A DNA stretch of 47,540 nucleotides from Sphingobacteriales bacterium (GCA_021299095.1 JAJTFW010000012.1:1-47540), one strand, 5' to 3'. Positions 1 through 10,029 are shown, numbered from the stretch's first letter. A program made the numbers and translations. Notes: generated by a model not told the origin, from the letters alone.

Positions 1-488
1 ACATCCTGTAGGCGCTCGGCCACCTCTTCGATGTTTTTGGTGTGGTCGTTCCAGCCCAGACGGGTCTTGACTGTTACGGGCAACTTCACCGCCTTCACCA
101 CTTTTTCGGTCAGGCGGGCCATTTTCTCTATATCCTGCAGGAGGCAGGCGCCGGCACCTTTACTGACCACTTTGTGCACCGGACACCCATAATTGATGTC
201 GATCAAATCAGGGCCTGCAGCTTCTGCAATGCGCGCTGCTTCTTCCATGGCATCTTCCGATCCTCCGAATAGCTGGATACCGACGGGTCGCTCGTAATCG
301 AACACATCGAGTTTCATTTTGCTTTTGGCCGCATCCCGAATGAGTCCTTCACTCGATATGAACTCGGTGTACATCAGGTCGGCGCCATGCTGTTTGCACA
401 CGGAACGGAACGGTGGATCACTCACGTCCTCCATGGGTGCGAGCAACAGCGGAAAGTCGCCGAGTTCTATGTTGTGTATACGTACCAC
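1..488 (-). CDS. dusB: tRNA-dihydrouridine synthase, N-terminal part (cut by window edge)
   Basis: The minus strand reads about 162 residues of a Dus enzyme, which reduces uridine to dihydrouridine in the tRNA D-loop using FMN and NAD(P)H. Visible motifs are LLLAPMEDVSDPPFR near the N-terminus (FMN-barrel start), a GIQLFGG segment, and INYGCP, whose Cys is the family's catalytic acid, followed by KVVSKGAGACLLQD and VTVKTRLGW. The gene continues past base 1, so its C-terminus is missing. I chose the GTG at 486-488 because it gives VVRIHNIELGDFPLLLAPM, the normal short lead-in of Bacteroidota DusB; the ATG inside APMED would remove the first strand. The gene is divergent from the CPBP gene. Family assignment is firm; choosing DusB over other Dus subfamilies is likely but less certain. 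Confidence 0.9.
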   Translation of the reverse strand, partial: MVRIHNIELGDFPLLLAPMEDVSDPPFRSVCKQHGADLMYTEFISSEGLIRDAAKSKMKLDVFDYERPVGIQLFGGSEDAMEEAARIAEAAGPDLIDINYGCPVHKVVSKGAGACLLQDIEKMARLTEKVVKAVKLPVTVKTRLGWNDHTKNIEEVAERLQD

Positions 489-535
489 AAGCTGTTCTGA
501 GGGCTGTTGAGCAGGGCTGTTCCGTTTCGCGGGCC

Positions 536-543
536 TATCTTTG
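536..543 (+). promoter_or_regulatory. Candidate -7 element (TATCTTTG) for the CPBP gene
   Basis: Exact match to TANNTTTG, 20 bases upstream of the ATG at 564. It supports that ATG over the in-frame TTG at 507, which lies upstream of the promoter core and would not be in the transcript. Confidence 0.55.
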
Positions 544-548
544 TGGCG

Positions 549-556
549 CAAACTTA
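549..556 (-). promoter_or_regulatory. Candidate -7 element (TAAGTTTG) for dusB
   Basis: Read on the minus strand this is TAAGTTTG, an exact match to the Bacteroidota -7 consensus TANNTTTG, about 60 bases before the chosen dusB GTG. It lies just downstream of the plus-strand -7 element at 536-543, so the two promoters face each other and overlap. A clear -33 element was not seen. Confidence 0.45.
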
Positions 557-563
557 CGAAACC

Positions 564-1496
564 ATGACGCTGCGCGCAGCCCTCGCCGACCGGACCCCTT
601 ACCGGAAATTCCTCATCATTGTTGGTCTGACCCTAATTGGCACGGTGCTCTTTTCCGCATTGGGCGGACTTCTGTCCGAGGTGCTGTTTGGAATCGGATT
701 AGCCGATTTGCAGGGTGATATCTCCGCAACGTCTGCGGAAACAAGCCTCGTAAACGCAGTGCGACTTATTCAGACTTTTTCGCTGCTGGGCAGTTTTTTG
801 GTCCCGGCCCTCTTGGCTGCCTGGTTGTTTTCGGATGAAAGCACCACTTTTCTTGGAATTGACACACTGCCGAGCCGCGGCTTAATGCTCTTGGTTCCTT
901 TGGTGTTCTTGTGTGCTGTGCCTTTCATTAACTGGATGATGGCCATCAATCAGGGCATCCGCTTTCCCGATTCCTTGCAATCGGTGGAGGATTGGATACG
1001 TGATACAGAAGAATCGGCGGCCAGACTGACCGAATTACTGGTGTCAGGGACAGCAGCTTCGGATCTTGTGCTCAATCTACTGGTTATTGCTGTTATTCCG
1101 GGAATCGCCGAGGAATTCCTCTTTCGTGGTATTCTACAGCGTCAGTTCATCCTGCTTTCCGGCAACCGTCATGCAGGCATCTGGCTCACGGCATTTCTTT
1201 TCAGCGCCTTGCACATGCAGTTCCTCGGGTTCATTCCCCGTTTTTTTCTCGGCGCCTTCCTTGGCTATCTCTATGCCTGGTCTGGAACCCTCTGGCTGTC
1301 CGCGTTCGCCCACTTCTGCAACAACGCATTTGCGGTAATCCTGACCTGGGCATTCGCCGCGGGTTATATCAACTTGAATCCTGATACATGGGGTGCAGGA
1401 CCTCAGGACGCCCTTGTTCTCGGGGTAAGTGTATTTCTGACGCTCAGCGGGATAGCCATGATATCGCGTTCGTCAAAGCGGATACAACAGCGTTGA
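564..1496 (+). CDS. CPBP family intramembrane glutamic endopeptidase (CAAX protease-like)
   Basis: A protein of 310 residues with about eight hydrophobic segments and the three CPBP (Abi) motifs in order: EEFLFRG (EExxxR), FSALHMQ (FxxxH) and HFCNN (HxxxN). These supply the Glu, His and Asn of the membrane-embedded active site in the Rce1/CPBP fold. Bacterial members cleave membrane or prenyl-like substrates, or take part in peptide processing and immunity; nothing here identifies the substrate. The start at 564 follows a TANNTTTG promoter core at 536-543; a longer TTG form from 507 is possible on paper. It is divergent from dusB and not obviously part of an operon with the next gene, which has its own promoter. 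Family assignment is firm, function open. Confidence 0.9.
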   Translation: MTLRAALADRTPYRKFLIIVGLTLIGTVLFSALGGLLSEVLFGIGLADLQGDISATSAETSLVNAVRLIQTFSLLGSFLVPALLAAWLFSDESTTFLGIDTLPSRGLMLLVPLVFLCAVPFINWMMAINQGIRFPDSLQSVEDWIRDTEESAARLTELLVSGTAASDLVLNLLVIAVIPGIAEEFLFRGILQRQFILLSGNRHAGIWLTAFLFSALHMQFLGFIPRFFLGAFLGYLYAWSGTLWLSAFAHFCNNAFAVILTWAFAAGYINLNPDTWGAGPQDALVLGVSVFLTLSGIAMISRSSKRIQQR

Positions 1497-1590
1497 TCCC
1501 GAAACGACTATTCAGCATATACGAAAAAAAAACAGTTTTCACAATAGCGGGTGTGTGGATTTTCGTAACTGTAAATCCCCCAATGATGCG

Positions 1591-1598
1591 TACCTTTG
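1591..1598 (+). promoter_or_regulatory. Candidate -7 element (TACCTTTG) for the glycogen-synthase-like gene
   Basis: Exact TANNTTTG match, 22 bases before GTG 1621 and 34 before ATG 1633. Confidence 0.55.
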
Positions 1599-1632
1599 CA
1601 TCGCAATCATTTCTTAAACCGTGAAGAAAGCC

Positions 1633-2460
1633 ATGAGAAAAGCGCGCGTGCTCTTCATCTCGAGTGAGATACATCCTTACCTCGAACTCACGGAGCAAAG
1701 CAAAATTGCCCGTTACCTTCCGCAAGGAATCCAGGAGCGTGGCAAGGAGATCCGGACCTTCATGCCCCGCTTCGGTAACATCAACGAGCGACGTAATCAG
1801 TTGCACGAGGTGATTCGTCTTTCCGGGATGAACCTCATCATCGATGACACGGATCATCCGCTCATCATCAAGGTCGCCTCCATCCAAGCGGCGCGTATGC
1901 AGGTGTACTTCATCGATAATGAGGAGTATTTCCAACGTAAATCGACGTTGCGCGATGCCGAAGGGAAATTTTTCGCCGACAACGACGACCGTGCGATTTT
2001 CTTCGGACGTGGTGTGCTCGAAACGGTTAAGAAACTGGGTTGGTCACCCGATATCATCCATTGCCACGGCTGGATGACGGCATTGGTTCCCCTCTTCATC
2101 AAGACCAGTTACAAAGACGACCCGATGTTTCACAACAGCAAGGTCGTGTATTCCCTCTACAATGACGGATTCGGCGAGCCCTTCAATGCGGATTTTGCCC
2201 GAAAGGTACAGATGGAGGGTCTGACCGCTGCCGATGTAAAAGAAATCAATGATCCCCATTACGCAAGCCTCTCCCGTTTGGCCATGCATTGGTCAGATGC
2301 GGTCGTAAAAAGCTCCGCTTCGTTGCACGATCAGGTAGAGGAGGATTTCCGTAAGTTGAGTAAGCCTACGCTCGACTACAAATCGCCCGAGGAATACGTT
2401 GAAGCCTACGACACCTTCTACGACGAGGTGGTTTTGGAGGACAGCGTACTCGCTGACTGA
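1633..2460 (+). CDS. Glycogen/starch synthase-like protein, N-terminal GT5 domain only
   Basis: About 275 residues that match only the N-terminal Rossmann domain of GT5 glycogen synthases; full enzymes are near 480 residues. Recognisable segments are RKARVLFISSEIHPYL at the start, IHCHGWMTALVPLFIK (the conserved HxHDW-like helix) and VYSLYNDGF. The KTGGL ADP-glucose motif that normally follows the first strand is replaced by LTEQSKIARYLP, and the C-terminal nucleotide-binding domain is absent, so catalysis of glycogen elongation is doubtful. Short proteins like this are widespread in Bacteroidota and often precede a DUF4270 gene and glmS, exactly as here, which suggests a conserved but unknown role. 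ATG 1633 gives the usual N-terminus; GTG 1621 in the same frame is the alternative. Confidence 0.85.
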   Translation: MRKARVLFISSEIHPYLELTEQSKIARYLPQGIQERGKEIRTFMPRFGNINERRNQLHEVIRLSGMNLIIDDTDHPLIIKVASIQAARMQVYFIDNEEYFQRKSTLRDAEGKFFADNDDRAIFFGRGVLETVKKLGWSPDIIHCHGWMTALVPLFIKTSYKDDPMFHNSKVVYSLYNDGFGEPFNADFARKVQMEGLTAADVKEINDPHYASLSRLAMHWSDAVVKSSASLHDQVEEDFRKLSKPTLDYKSPEEYVEAYDTFYDEVVLEDSVLAD

Positions 2461-2491
2461 TTCCGCCCTTCGTCTAATCCCGTAAACCGCC

Positions 2492-2499
2492 TACCTTCG
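2492..2499 (+). promoter_or_regulatory. Promoter-like element (TACCTTCG) almost abutting a start codon
   Basis: One mismatch to TANNTTTG. Only four bases separate it from the ATG at 2504, so transcription from it would give a leaderless or nearly leaderless mRNA. Confidence 0.35.
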
Positions 2500-2503
2500 C
2501 AGC

Positions 2504-3799
2504 ATGCCGAACCGGAAAGGGTGGGTGAAGAGCCTGTTCCCGTTATTGAGTGTGATGTTGTTCGCGTCCTGCAGCGAACCCAGCCTGATTGGTCTTGACT
2601 TGCAACCAGAGTCCGAGCTGGCCGGCTGGAGGGTCGATACCCTGGAAGTGAAGGCCTTTACCGTTCGTGAAGATTCGCTGATCGTGTGGGGCCCTACCAA
2701 GAACCTGATTGAATTACCTACGCTTTTCCTGGGTAGTATGGACGATGCCTATGTGGGCAAGTCCTTTGCCGGTTTTGTTTCACAACTGCGCATCGGGAAC
2801 ACCATCACCCCCAGTACGTTCGCTGGGGTGACATCTCCCGACTCTGTCGTGCTGAGCTTTGCATACCGGGGAATCGATGGCGACAGCAGCGCATTGCACC
2901 GAATCAGTGTTTATGAATTGAGCGATAAGCTTGTAGCTGATAGTACGTACTACAGCAGCCGTGAACTTCAACGTGGAGGATTTCTCGGTCACATCGATCT
3001 CGTCCCTAAATTGGGTGATAGTGTGATTGTCGGTAGCTCAACCCTTCCACCCATGTTACGCATTCCGCTGGACACGGCACTCGGCGGACGGTTCATGCGG
3101 CAATATGCACTCAATGCGGCCACATTCGCTGACAACAATGCGTTCATCGATTTTTTTAAAGGAGTTGTCTTAACCGATAGTGTAGATGGCACAGGAAGTA
3201 TTCTCAATTTTGCCTCCACCTCCGGTTATCACCGCCTCACCTTGTATTTTTCCGGTAACAAGAGCTATGAATTCATCATTGATGTGAATGCAGTGCGCTT
3301 CAGTAACTTCTCTCATCAGTATCTGCAAGTCAACACCGACAGCTTGGAAGATAATCCCTTGGTGGTGCAGTCGATGGCCGGACTCAAAGACAGTCTTGTG
3401 ATTCAAAATCTATTTTCCCTGTTTGATGAGGGTCCGGTGAGTATCAGCTCGGCGCGCCTCGTATTCACAGCAGGTGCTGGAACCGGTACTGGAAACATGT
3501 CACCCCACAATAACCTGCTGATTTTCGCCAGCGATTCGATTGGAAAAAATCTTACAACCGCGGATGCCACCGAAACCGCTTCCTATTACGGCGGAGCATA
3601 CTCCAGTACGAGCGGAACGTATTCTTTCAACATTGCGCGTTACCTACAGCAAACGCTTAACAAAATCAACACCGGTACCGGTGCAGACTATGGACTTTTT
3701 CTGGTTGCCGGTGGTTCAACCTCCAATGCACGGCGAACTGTGCTGCAGGGTGGAACTGCAATACGTCTTGTTGTGCACAGTACCAAACTCAATCCCTGA
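2504..3799 (+). CDS. DUF4270 family outer-membrane-type lipoprotein
   Basis: 431 residues with a lipoprotein signal: basic start (MPNRKGWVK), hydrophobic core and lipobox FASC at about residues 20-23, then a mature chain rich in beta strands. The early segment SLIGLDLQPESEL and the later pattern of SLVIQ/VFTAG strands fit DUF4270, a Bacteroidota lipoprotein family of unknown function. It lies between the glycogen-synthase-like gene and glmS, an order I recognise from other Bacteroidota. Its stop is three bases before the glmS start, so the two are probably cotranscribed and may be translationally coupled. Possible roles in envelope sugar or glycan handling are inferred only from the neighbours. 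No catalytic motif is visible. Confidence 0.8.
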   Translation: MPNRKGWVKSLFPLLSVMLFASCSEPSLIGLDLQPESELAGWRVDTLEVKAFTVREDSLIVWGPTKNLIELPTLFLGSMDDAYVGKSFAGFVSQLRIGNTITPSTFAGVTSPDSVVLSFAYRGIDGDSSALHRISVYELSDKLVADSTYYSSRELQRGGFLGHIDLVPKLGDSVIVGSSTLPPMLRIPLDTALGGRFMRQYALNAATFADNNAFIDFFKGVVLTDSVDGTGSILNFASTSGYHRLTLYFSGNKSYEFIIDVNAVRFSNFSHQYLQVNTDSLEDNPLVVQSMAGLKDSLVIQNLFSLFDEGPVSISSARLVFTAGAGTGTGNMSPHNNLLIFASDSIGKNLTTADATETASYYGGAYSSTSGTYSFNIARYLQQTLNKINTGTGADYGLFLVAGGSTSNARRTVLQGGTAIRLVVHSTKLNP

Positions 3800-3802
3800 A
3801 CC

Positions 3803-5642
<1,840 letters not shown>

Positions 5643-5720
5643 CCATTCATAAGCTGAATTGCGTTTCGATAGTACTCTGATATTTTTATCATCGATTGGG
5701 ATACCCAAGTCAACAAGAAT

Positions 5721-7835
5721 ATGGGTTCATCTGTTAGAAAAGCGCTAGGCACTTCCGGGCAATGGATGGGTATTCAGTACCAATGGCTGATTGCCCTGTT
5801 GGGTATGCTGCTGTATGTCCAGACTCTCGGTTTCGAGTATACGCTCGATGATGATTTGTTTGTCAAGAAAAACATTCTGGTTAATCAGGGAATCGCCGGC
5901 TTGCCACAGGTTTTTTCAAATGGCAGTCTGGTCGAAATCGGTATACAGCCTTACCGACCCGTTACACTCACCACATTCGCCATAGGAAAATCGTTGCACA
6001 ACAACCAGGTAGCGATCGAACACCTGGTTAATGTTCTCCTTTACGGTTTTCTACTCTTGCTGCTCTTTAATGTCTTGCGCCGGCTGATGGATCAGCTCGA
6101 CCCCTTGGTAATAGCCGGAATGTGTCTGCTCTTTGCCTTGCATCCGCTCCACACCGAAGTTGTGGCCAGTGTTAAGAGCCGCGATGAATTGCTTGCAGCA
6201 TGTTTCGGTCTTTTAAGTTGGAATGCAGTTCTTCGTTTGCCGAAGGGAAGCGTGGTTACGATGAGGTCTACACTTACTGCGGTCTGTTGGTTCGCTCTCG
6301 CCGCCTTCTCGAAAGAAAGTGGAATTGTCTTCCTGGTATTGATCCCCCTTTCGTTACATATGTTGCATGGTTGGTCGCTGAGAGAGTCGTTCAAGCTTAC
6401 CGGCATGCTGGGTATCGCCGCCGCCGTTTATTTGTTTGTACGTTACCTTGTTATCGGGACCGAGTATTCGGAAACCGATGTTCCGCTCCTGGCCAATGTG
6501 TTGAACGGTGCCTCCGGGTTCGCTGAATCAAGCGCCACCCGCATGGTCATTCTATATCACAACCTTCGTTTGCTCATTGCACCCTGGCCATTGGTATGGG
6601 ATCGTTCGTACAATCAAATACCGCTCAGCGATTGGAGTTCTGTATTAGCATGGGCTGGCATTTTGTTGTATGGTGCCCTTGCGATCCTGGCCCTGTTCAA
6701 TTTCCGTAAGCGACCTGTGCTTTCGTTCGGAATTCTCTTTTTCTTCATCGCATCTTCGCCTACCAATAATTTGTTTCTTGTTACCGGTGCGGTATTGGGC
6801 GAACGGTTCTTGTTCACTCCCTCGCTCGGTTTGTGCATTTTGCTCCCTTGGTTCTTGTCCGGCATATCGACTCCATCGACGCCTGTTTTTGGCGCGCAGG
6901 CCAAACGGAGACTGCTTACAGGATTGGCCTTGATTGGATCCGTATACGCCATATTGTGCATAATGAGGATTCCGGATTGGAAGAACAACCTGCTGTTGTT
7001 CGAGCGAGGCGTTGAAGATGCCCCCAACAGTGCCCGCACCAATTATGCACTGGCTTCCGAATACATGCGTGAGGCCAACACGTTGACTGACCCAACTGCC
7101 CGGAAGGCCCGGTATGCCGAGGCAAGTGAATACTTCAAGCGCAGCCTCGACATTTTACCGATCAATCATGAAGCTCAGTATAACGCCGGAATGTGCGCTG
7201 CATTGTTTGGAGATACAACTAAGGCGATACAACATTATCGGGAGGCAATCACCTTAAGGCCTTCCTATTTTACCGCCATGAATAATCTGGCGGTACTCTT
7301 TGGGGCGCGATTGGAATTTGATTCTGCCCAGCTTTATTACGAACGTGTACTTGCTCTCCGCCCAAAGGACGATATGGTTCGCTCGAACTTGTCGAATCTG
7401 CACTTCGGTAAAGGCATCTTTGCTGCGAAGGCAGGCGATTCAAAACGTGCTTTAGGAGAGTATCGCATTAGCTTGAACTATCAGCCATCGAATGTAAAGG
7501 TGATCAATAATACCGCATCCCTCTATGCCGGATTGACACAATATGACAGTGCATTGGTTTACCTGTTCAGAGCCTACTCGGTGGAACCTTCCAACCTGAT
7601 GGTGGTGGAGAATATTGCTTCGGTCAGTTTAGTTACTGGTCAACTCGATCAGGCAATCGAATTCGGCGACCGTGCGCTTGCTCTCAATCCGCGTTCGGGT
7701 AAGGCGCTGGGCGTATTGGTTGATGCCTGGTCCCGCAAGGGTAATGCCCTCAAAGCAGGTAGTGGACCCGGATGTGATCGCGTGCAGCCGCTGAAAGATT
7801 TCTGCGCATTGCTGCATCATCCGATAGCAGGTTGA
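5721..7835 (+). CDS. TMTC-like polytopic membrane protein with TPR repeats (GT-C type glycosyltransferase candidate)
   Basis: 704 residues. The first 430 or so contain around ten membrane segments. Two features typical of GT-C mannosyltransferase-like proteins are visible: an acidic loop YTLDDDLF after the first helix, and HPLHTEVVASVKSRDE, a hallmark of the TMTC/DUF1736 family. From about residue 440 there are at least five TPR units (for example NHEAQYNAGMCAALFGDTTK). Eukaryotic TMTCs are O-mannosyltransferases; bacterial relatives are uncharacterised, so a role in protein or lipid glycosylation is inference. The last 25 residues (from about AGSGPGCDR) are not TPR-like; they are antisense to the GT4 gene, which ends inside this one. 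The final TPR lacks its second helix, suggesting the natural 3' end was lost. Confidence 0.8.
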   Translation: MGSSVRKALGTSGQWMGIQYQWLIALLGMLLYVQTLGFEYTLDDDLFVKKNILVNQGIAGLPQVFSNGSLVEIGIQPYRPVTLTTFAIGKSLHNNQVAIEHLVNVLLYGFLLLLLFNVLRRLMDQLDPLVIAGMCLLFALHPLHTEVVASVKSRDELLAACFGLLSWNAVLRLPKGSVVTMRSTLTAVCWFALAAFSKESGIVFLVLIPLSLHMLHGWSLRESFKLTGMLGIAAAVYLFVRYLVIGTEYSETDVPLLANVLNGASGFAESSATRMVILYHNLRLLIAPWPLVWDRSYNQIPLSDWSSVLAWAGILLYGALAILALFNFRKRPVLSFGILFFFIASSPTNNLFLVTGAVLGERFLFTPSLGLCILLPWFLSGISTPSTPVFGAQAKRRLLTGLALIGSVYAILCIMRIPDWKNNLLLFERGVEDAPNSARTNYALASEYMREANTLTDPTARKARYAEASEYFKRSLDILPINHEAQYNAGMCAALFGDTTKAIQHYREAITLRPSYFTAMNNLAVLFGARLEFDSAQLYYERVLALRPKDDMVRSNLSNLHFGKGIFAAKAGDSKRALGEYRISLNYQPSNVKVINNTASLYAGLTQYDSALVYLFRAYSVEPSNLMVVENIASVSLVTGQLDQAIEFGDRALALNPRSGKALGVLVDAWSRKGNALKAGSGPGCDRVQPLKDFCALLHHPIAG

Positions 7836-8853
7836 TTTGATTGCACAAATCTGTCGTATTCCCGCTCTGAAACAATAAACCGGTCTTCTTATGGATCACG
7901 GCATCGCGATTGGGTTCAAGGTCTGAGGCCACAACGGGTATTCCTGCACTCATGGCCATCAGAAGTACTCCACTCTGATAAATTCTTCTGTAGGGTAGAA
8001 CCAGAATATCACATGATTCGAACAAGGCATCACGTTCCGGATCACTGATGTGGCGAAGGATTGGTTTGACGCGTGATGTCAGCCCGTTTTCCTGAATAAA
8101 CTTTAGCAGAGAGTCCTCATCGGTATCCCGCGTCTTTCCAGCAATGACCAGGTGTATGTGTTCGGGGAGTTCGTGCATGGCCTCCAGCAGTAAATCAAGC
8201 CCTTTGCTCCTCTTGATTTGTCCGAAGAACAACAGCCTGACGATTCCTGATACACCATCGTTGTCAAGTTCAATCGGCAGAATGGTTAGTTCGGGAACGT
8301 TAGTCTTATTGTTCTCAAACAAATCCAGAAAATGCACGTGAGGCATGGTGAAAACCGGAAAGCGATGACTATTGCCAAGGATACGTAGTAACTGTTCCCT
8401 GCTGAACGTGTTGTGTACAATACGTGTGTCTGCTAACTTACCAATCACTATCCGTCTGAATAAGGGGAGGCTGTAGGTCTCGAGGCTTTCTACATCGTGT
8501 ACGATTGCTACGATCCGCAGACCTGCAACACGTACCATTACGAAGTAGAGCATATCGATGAATCCACCTCTAAATACATGAAGCAAGATTCGGTTTGCTC
8601 CCCATTTTTTTGCAAAACGTATGCTACGGACCATACCGGCAAACGAGGAAATCAATGAAGCGTACTTGTTTTTTCCTGTATTGTGAAAAGTCGGGTAGAC
8701 GGTTAGGCCAGCAGCAGTGGCGTAGTTAGAAAAAACTACGGCTTCGGAACCGTTATTTTGGATTCCCGTTGCCAGCATGTTGTTGTAATGGTCCATGCCG
8801 GCTTTTGAACCTACAGGATCTATGATGGCAATTCGAAAAGTGGTATCCTCCAT
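7750..8853 (-). CDS. Glycosyltransferase family 4 (last gene of polysaccharide operon)
   Basis: About 367 residues of a GT-B enzyme. The N-terminal domain begins FRIAIIDPVGSKAGMDHYNN; the C-terminal GT4 domain contains LLFFGQIKRSKGLDLLLEA, then ILVLPYRRIYQSGVLLMAM and IPVVASDL, which bind the nucleotide-sugar. It would transfer a sugar from an activated donor onto a growing polysaccharide or lipid carrier; donor unknown. I start it at ATG 8853, one base after the stop of the GH5-like gene; the longer TTG-type extension to 9030 would overlap that gene by 175 bases. It ends abruptly at HYLL, where GT4 proteins usually continue about 15-20 residues (ERYSW...), and its last 86 bases overlap the convergent TPR gene, so the tail may be truncated. 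Confidence 0.85.
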   Translation of the reverse strand: MEDTTFRIAIIDPVGSKAGMDHYNNMLATGIQNNGSEAVVFSNYATAAGLTVYPTFHNTGKNKYASLISSFAGMVRSIRFAKKWGANRILLHVFRGGFIDMLYFVMVRVAGLRIVAIVHDVESLETYSLPLFRRIVIGKLADTRIVHNTFSREQLLRILGNSHRFPVFTMPHVHFLDLFENNKTNVPELTILPIELDNDGVSGIVRLLFFGQIKRSKGLDLLLEAMHELPEHIHLVIAGKTRDTDEDSLLKFIQENGLTSRVKPILRHISDPERDALFESCDILVLPYRRIYQSGVLLMAMSAGIPVVASDLEPNRDAVIHKKTGLLFQSGNTTDLCNQINLLSDDAAMRRNLSAAARDHIRVHYLL

Positions 8854-8854
8854 T

Positions 8855-10006
8855 TCAGGGTTGCCGGTTCTTGCTGAATTGAGTGCACATGAACTTCCAC
8901 ACCGGAGTTTCAGAGCCGGTGTATTTGAGGTTTTTTTCCTTGCCGGCAGGATTGTGACTGTAGAATGGATCCCAGAAATGCTGACCAGCACCGTAGGCAA
9001 AGTAAGCCCACGACCAGCCGCATTGCTCAAACAATGTCGTCACATCTTTTACCCAAACATCTGCATTTGGTGCCCAGCGAACAGCTTGAAATTCACCAAT
9101 GAATATGGGATATCCGCTTTTTTCAGAAAACGAACGCAGGGCGCGCAGGCTTTGTGCCAAACGACGAGCATCCCAGTGTTCGCCTTGTATTGCACCTGGG
9201 TATGTCACGCCTAGAGGTCTGTCACGAACACCTTGGTGCGTATAGGCATCCGGTAGATACATGTGGGCTCCATAAAAAACCTTTGAATCGTTGAATGCGT
9301 AAGGACTGAATCCTTCGTAATTGGTCGGTTTTCCCCAAGGACCTGTCGACAGCAACATCCATCGCGTAGTGTCTACCTGCCGCAGGTTGTGTAATATACG
9401 GCCGTAGAATTTCTCAAGTCCTGGTGGGTTGATTCCTCCGGCAGGTGTGCGGATCACAGGCTCACTCATGAATTCGTAGGCTGCAAGTTCTTCGCCCCTT
9501 GATTTGTATCGTTCGACGATCAGGTTGAAGAGGCTGTGCGCCGAGTCAAGTTCCGTTTCTGATTTCCAGAACGATGCTGTGGTTTTGTCAATCTTCGAAT
9601 TCGGATCAAGTACCGGATTGTTGAAGGCAATCATCGAAGTGATTCCCGTACTACGTATGGCATCGAGTATGCTGTCAGCCCAGAGCAATTCCGCATTGAA
9701 AACGGATTGTACTGAACTGTTTTCGCGCAGGACTCTCTTGTCTGGCTTTAGCTGGATGCGGATGAAATTCAGACCCGTTGTGGCTAAATACGGGATTTCA
9801 TCGGGCCGGGTATACCGCGATTCAATACTGACTCCTCTCCAGGGCCAGCGTAGCGGTAAGTTCTTGTGTGGCGCATATGTGCCACCTTGCTCGAGCCCTT
9901 CAATTGCGCCAGACGTAGGCGTACAACGCCAGGAAGCACAGGAAAGCAGGGCAACGAAAAGGACGAAGGTGGTAGTTATCCGGACGCTATTCACGGGTGG
10001 TTTCAA
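8855..10006 (-). CDS. GH5-like (cellulase-type) lipoprotein within the polysaccharide operon
   Basis: 383 residues with a signal peptide and lipobox LLSC around residue 23, so probably membrane-anchored. The rest looks like a clan A TIM barrel of GH5: RGVSIE at strand 1, FIRIQL at strand 3, FMSEP (residues 179-183) at the acid/base position, HMYLP at strand 6 and FIGEFQ with Glu305 as nucleophile. Catalytic Glu182 and Glu305 are present, but the normally invariant Asn before the acid/base Glu is Ser181. It may trim, release or proofread the polysaccharide made by the flanking genes; a beta-glucan-type substrate is only a family-level guess. The start is TTG 10006 or GTG 9994; neither has a strong ribosome binding site. 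It is 23 bases downstream of the polymerase gene. Confidence 0.75.
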   Translation of the reverse strand: MKPPVNSVRITTTFVLFVALLSCASWRCTPTSGAIEGLEQGGTYAPHKNLPLRWPWRGVSIESRYTRPDEIPYLATTGLNFIRIQLKPDKRVLRENSSVQSVFNAELLWADSILDAIRSTGITSMIAFNNPVLDPNSKIDKTTASFWKSETELDSAHSLFNLIVERYKSRGEELAAYEFMSEPVIRTPAGGINPPGLEKFYGRILHNLRQVDTTRWMLLSTGPWGKPTNYEGFSPYAFNDSKVFYGAHMYLPDAYTHQGVRDRPLGVTYPGAIQGEHWDARRLAQSLRALRSFSEKSGYPIFIGEFQAVRWAPNADVWVKDVTTLFEQCGWSWAYFAYGAGQHFWDPFYSHNPAGKEKNLKYTGSETPVWKFMCTQFSKNRQP

Positions 10007-10029
10007 ACCTTAAAAATACGCAATGGGGC

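Noticed and set aside
1444-1935. 163-codon minus-strand open frame across the CPBP end and the glycogen-synthase-like gene
   Set aside because: It is antisense to two well-supported genes and covers a good promoter; no recognisable domain.
8854-9030. N-terminal extension of the GT4 gene to 9030
   Set aside because: It would overlap the GH5-like gene by 175 bases and adds sequence unlike a GT4 start; ATG 8853 abuts the previous stop neatly.
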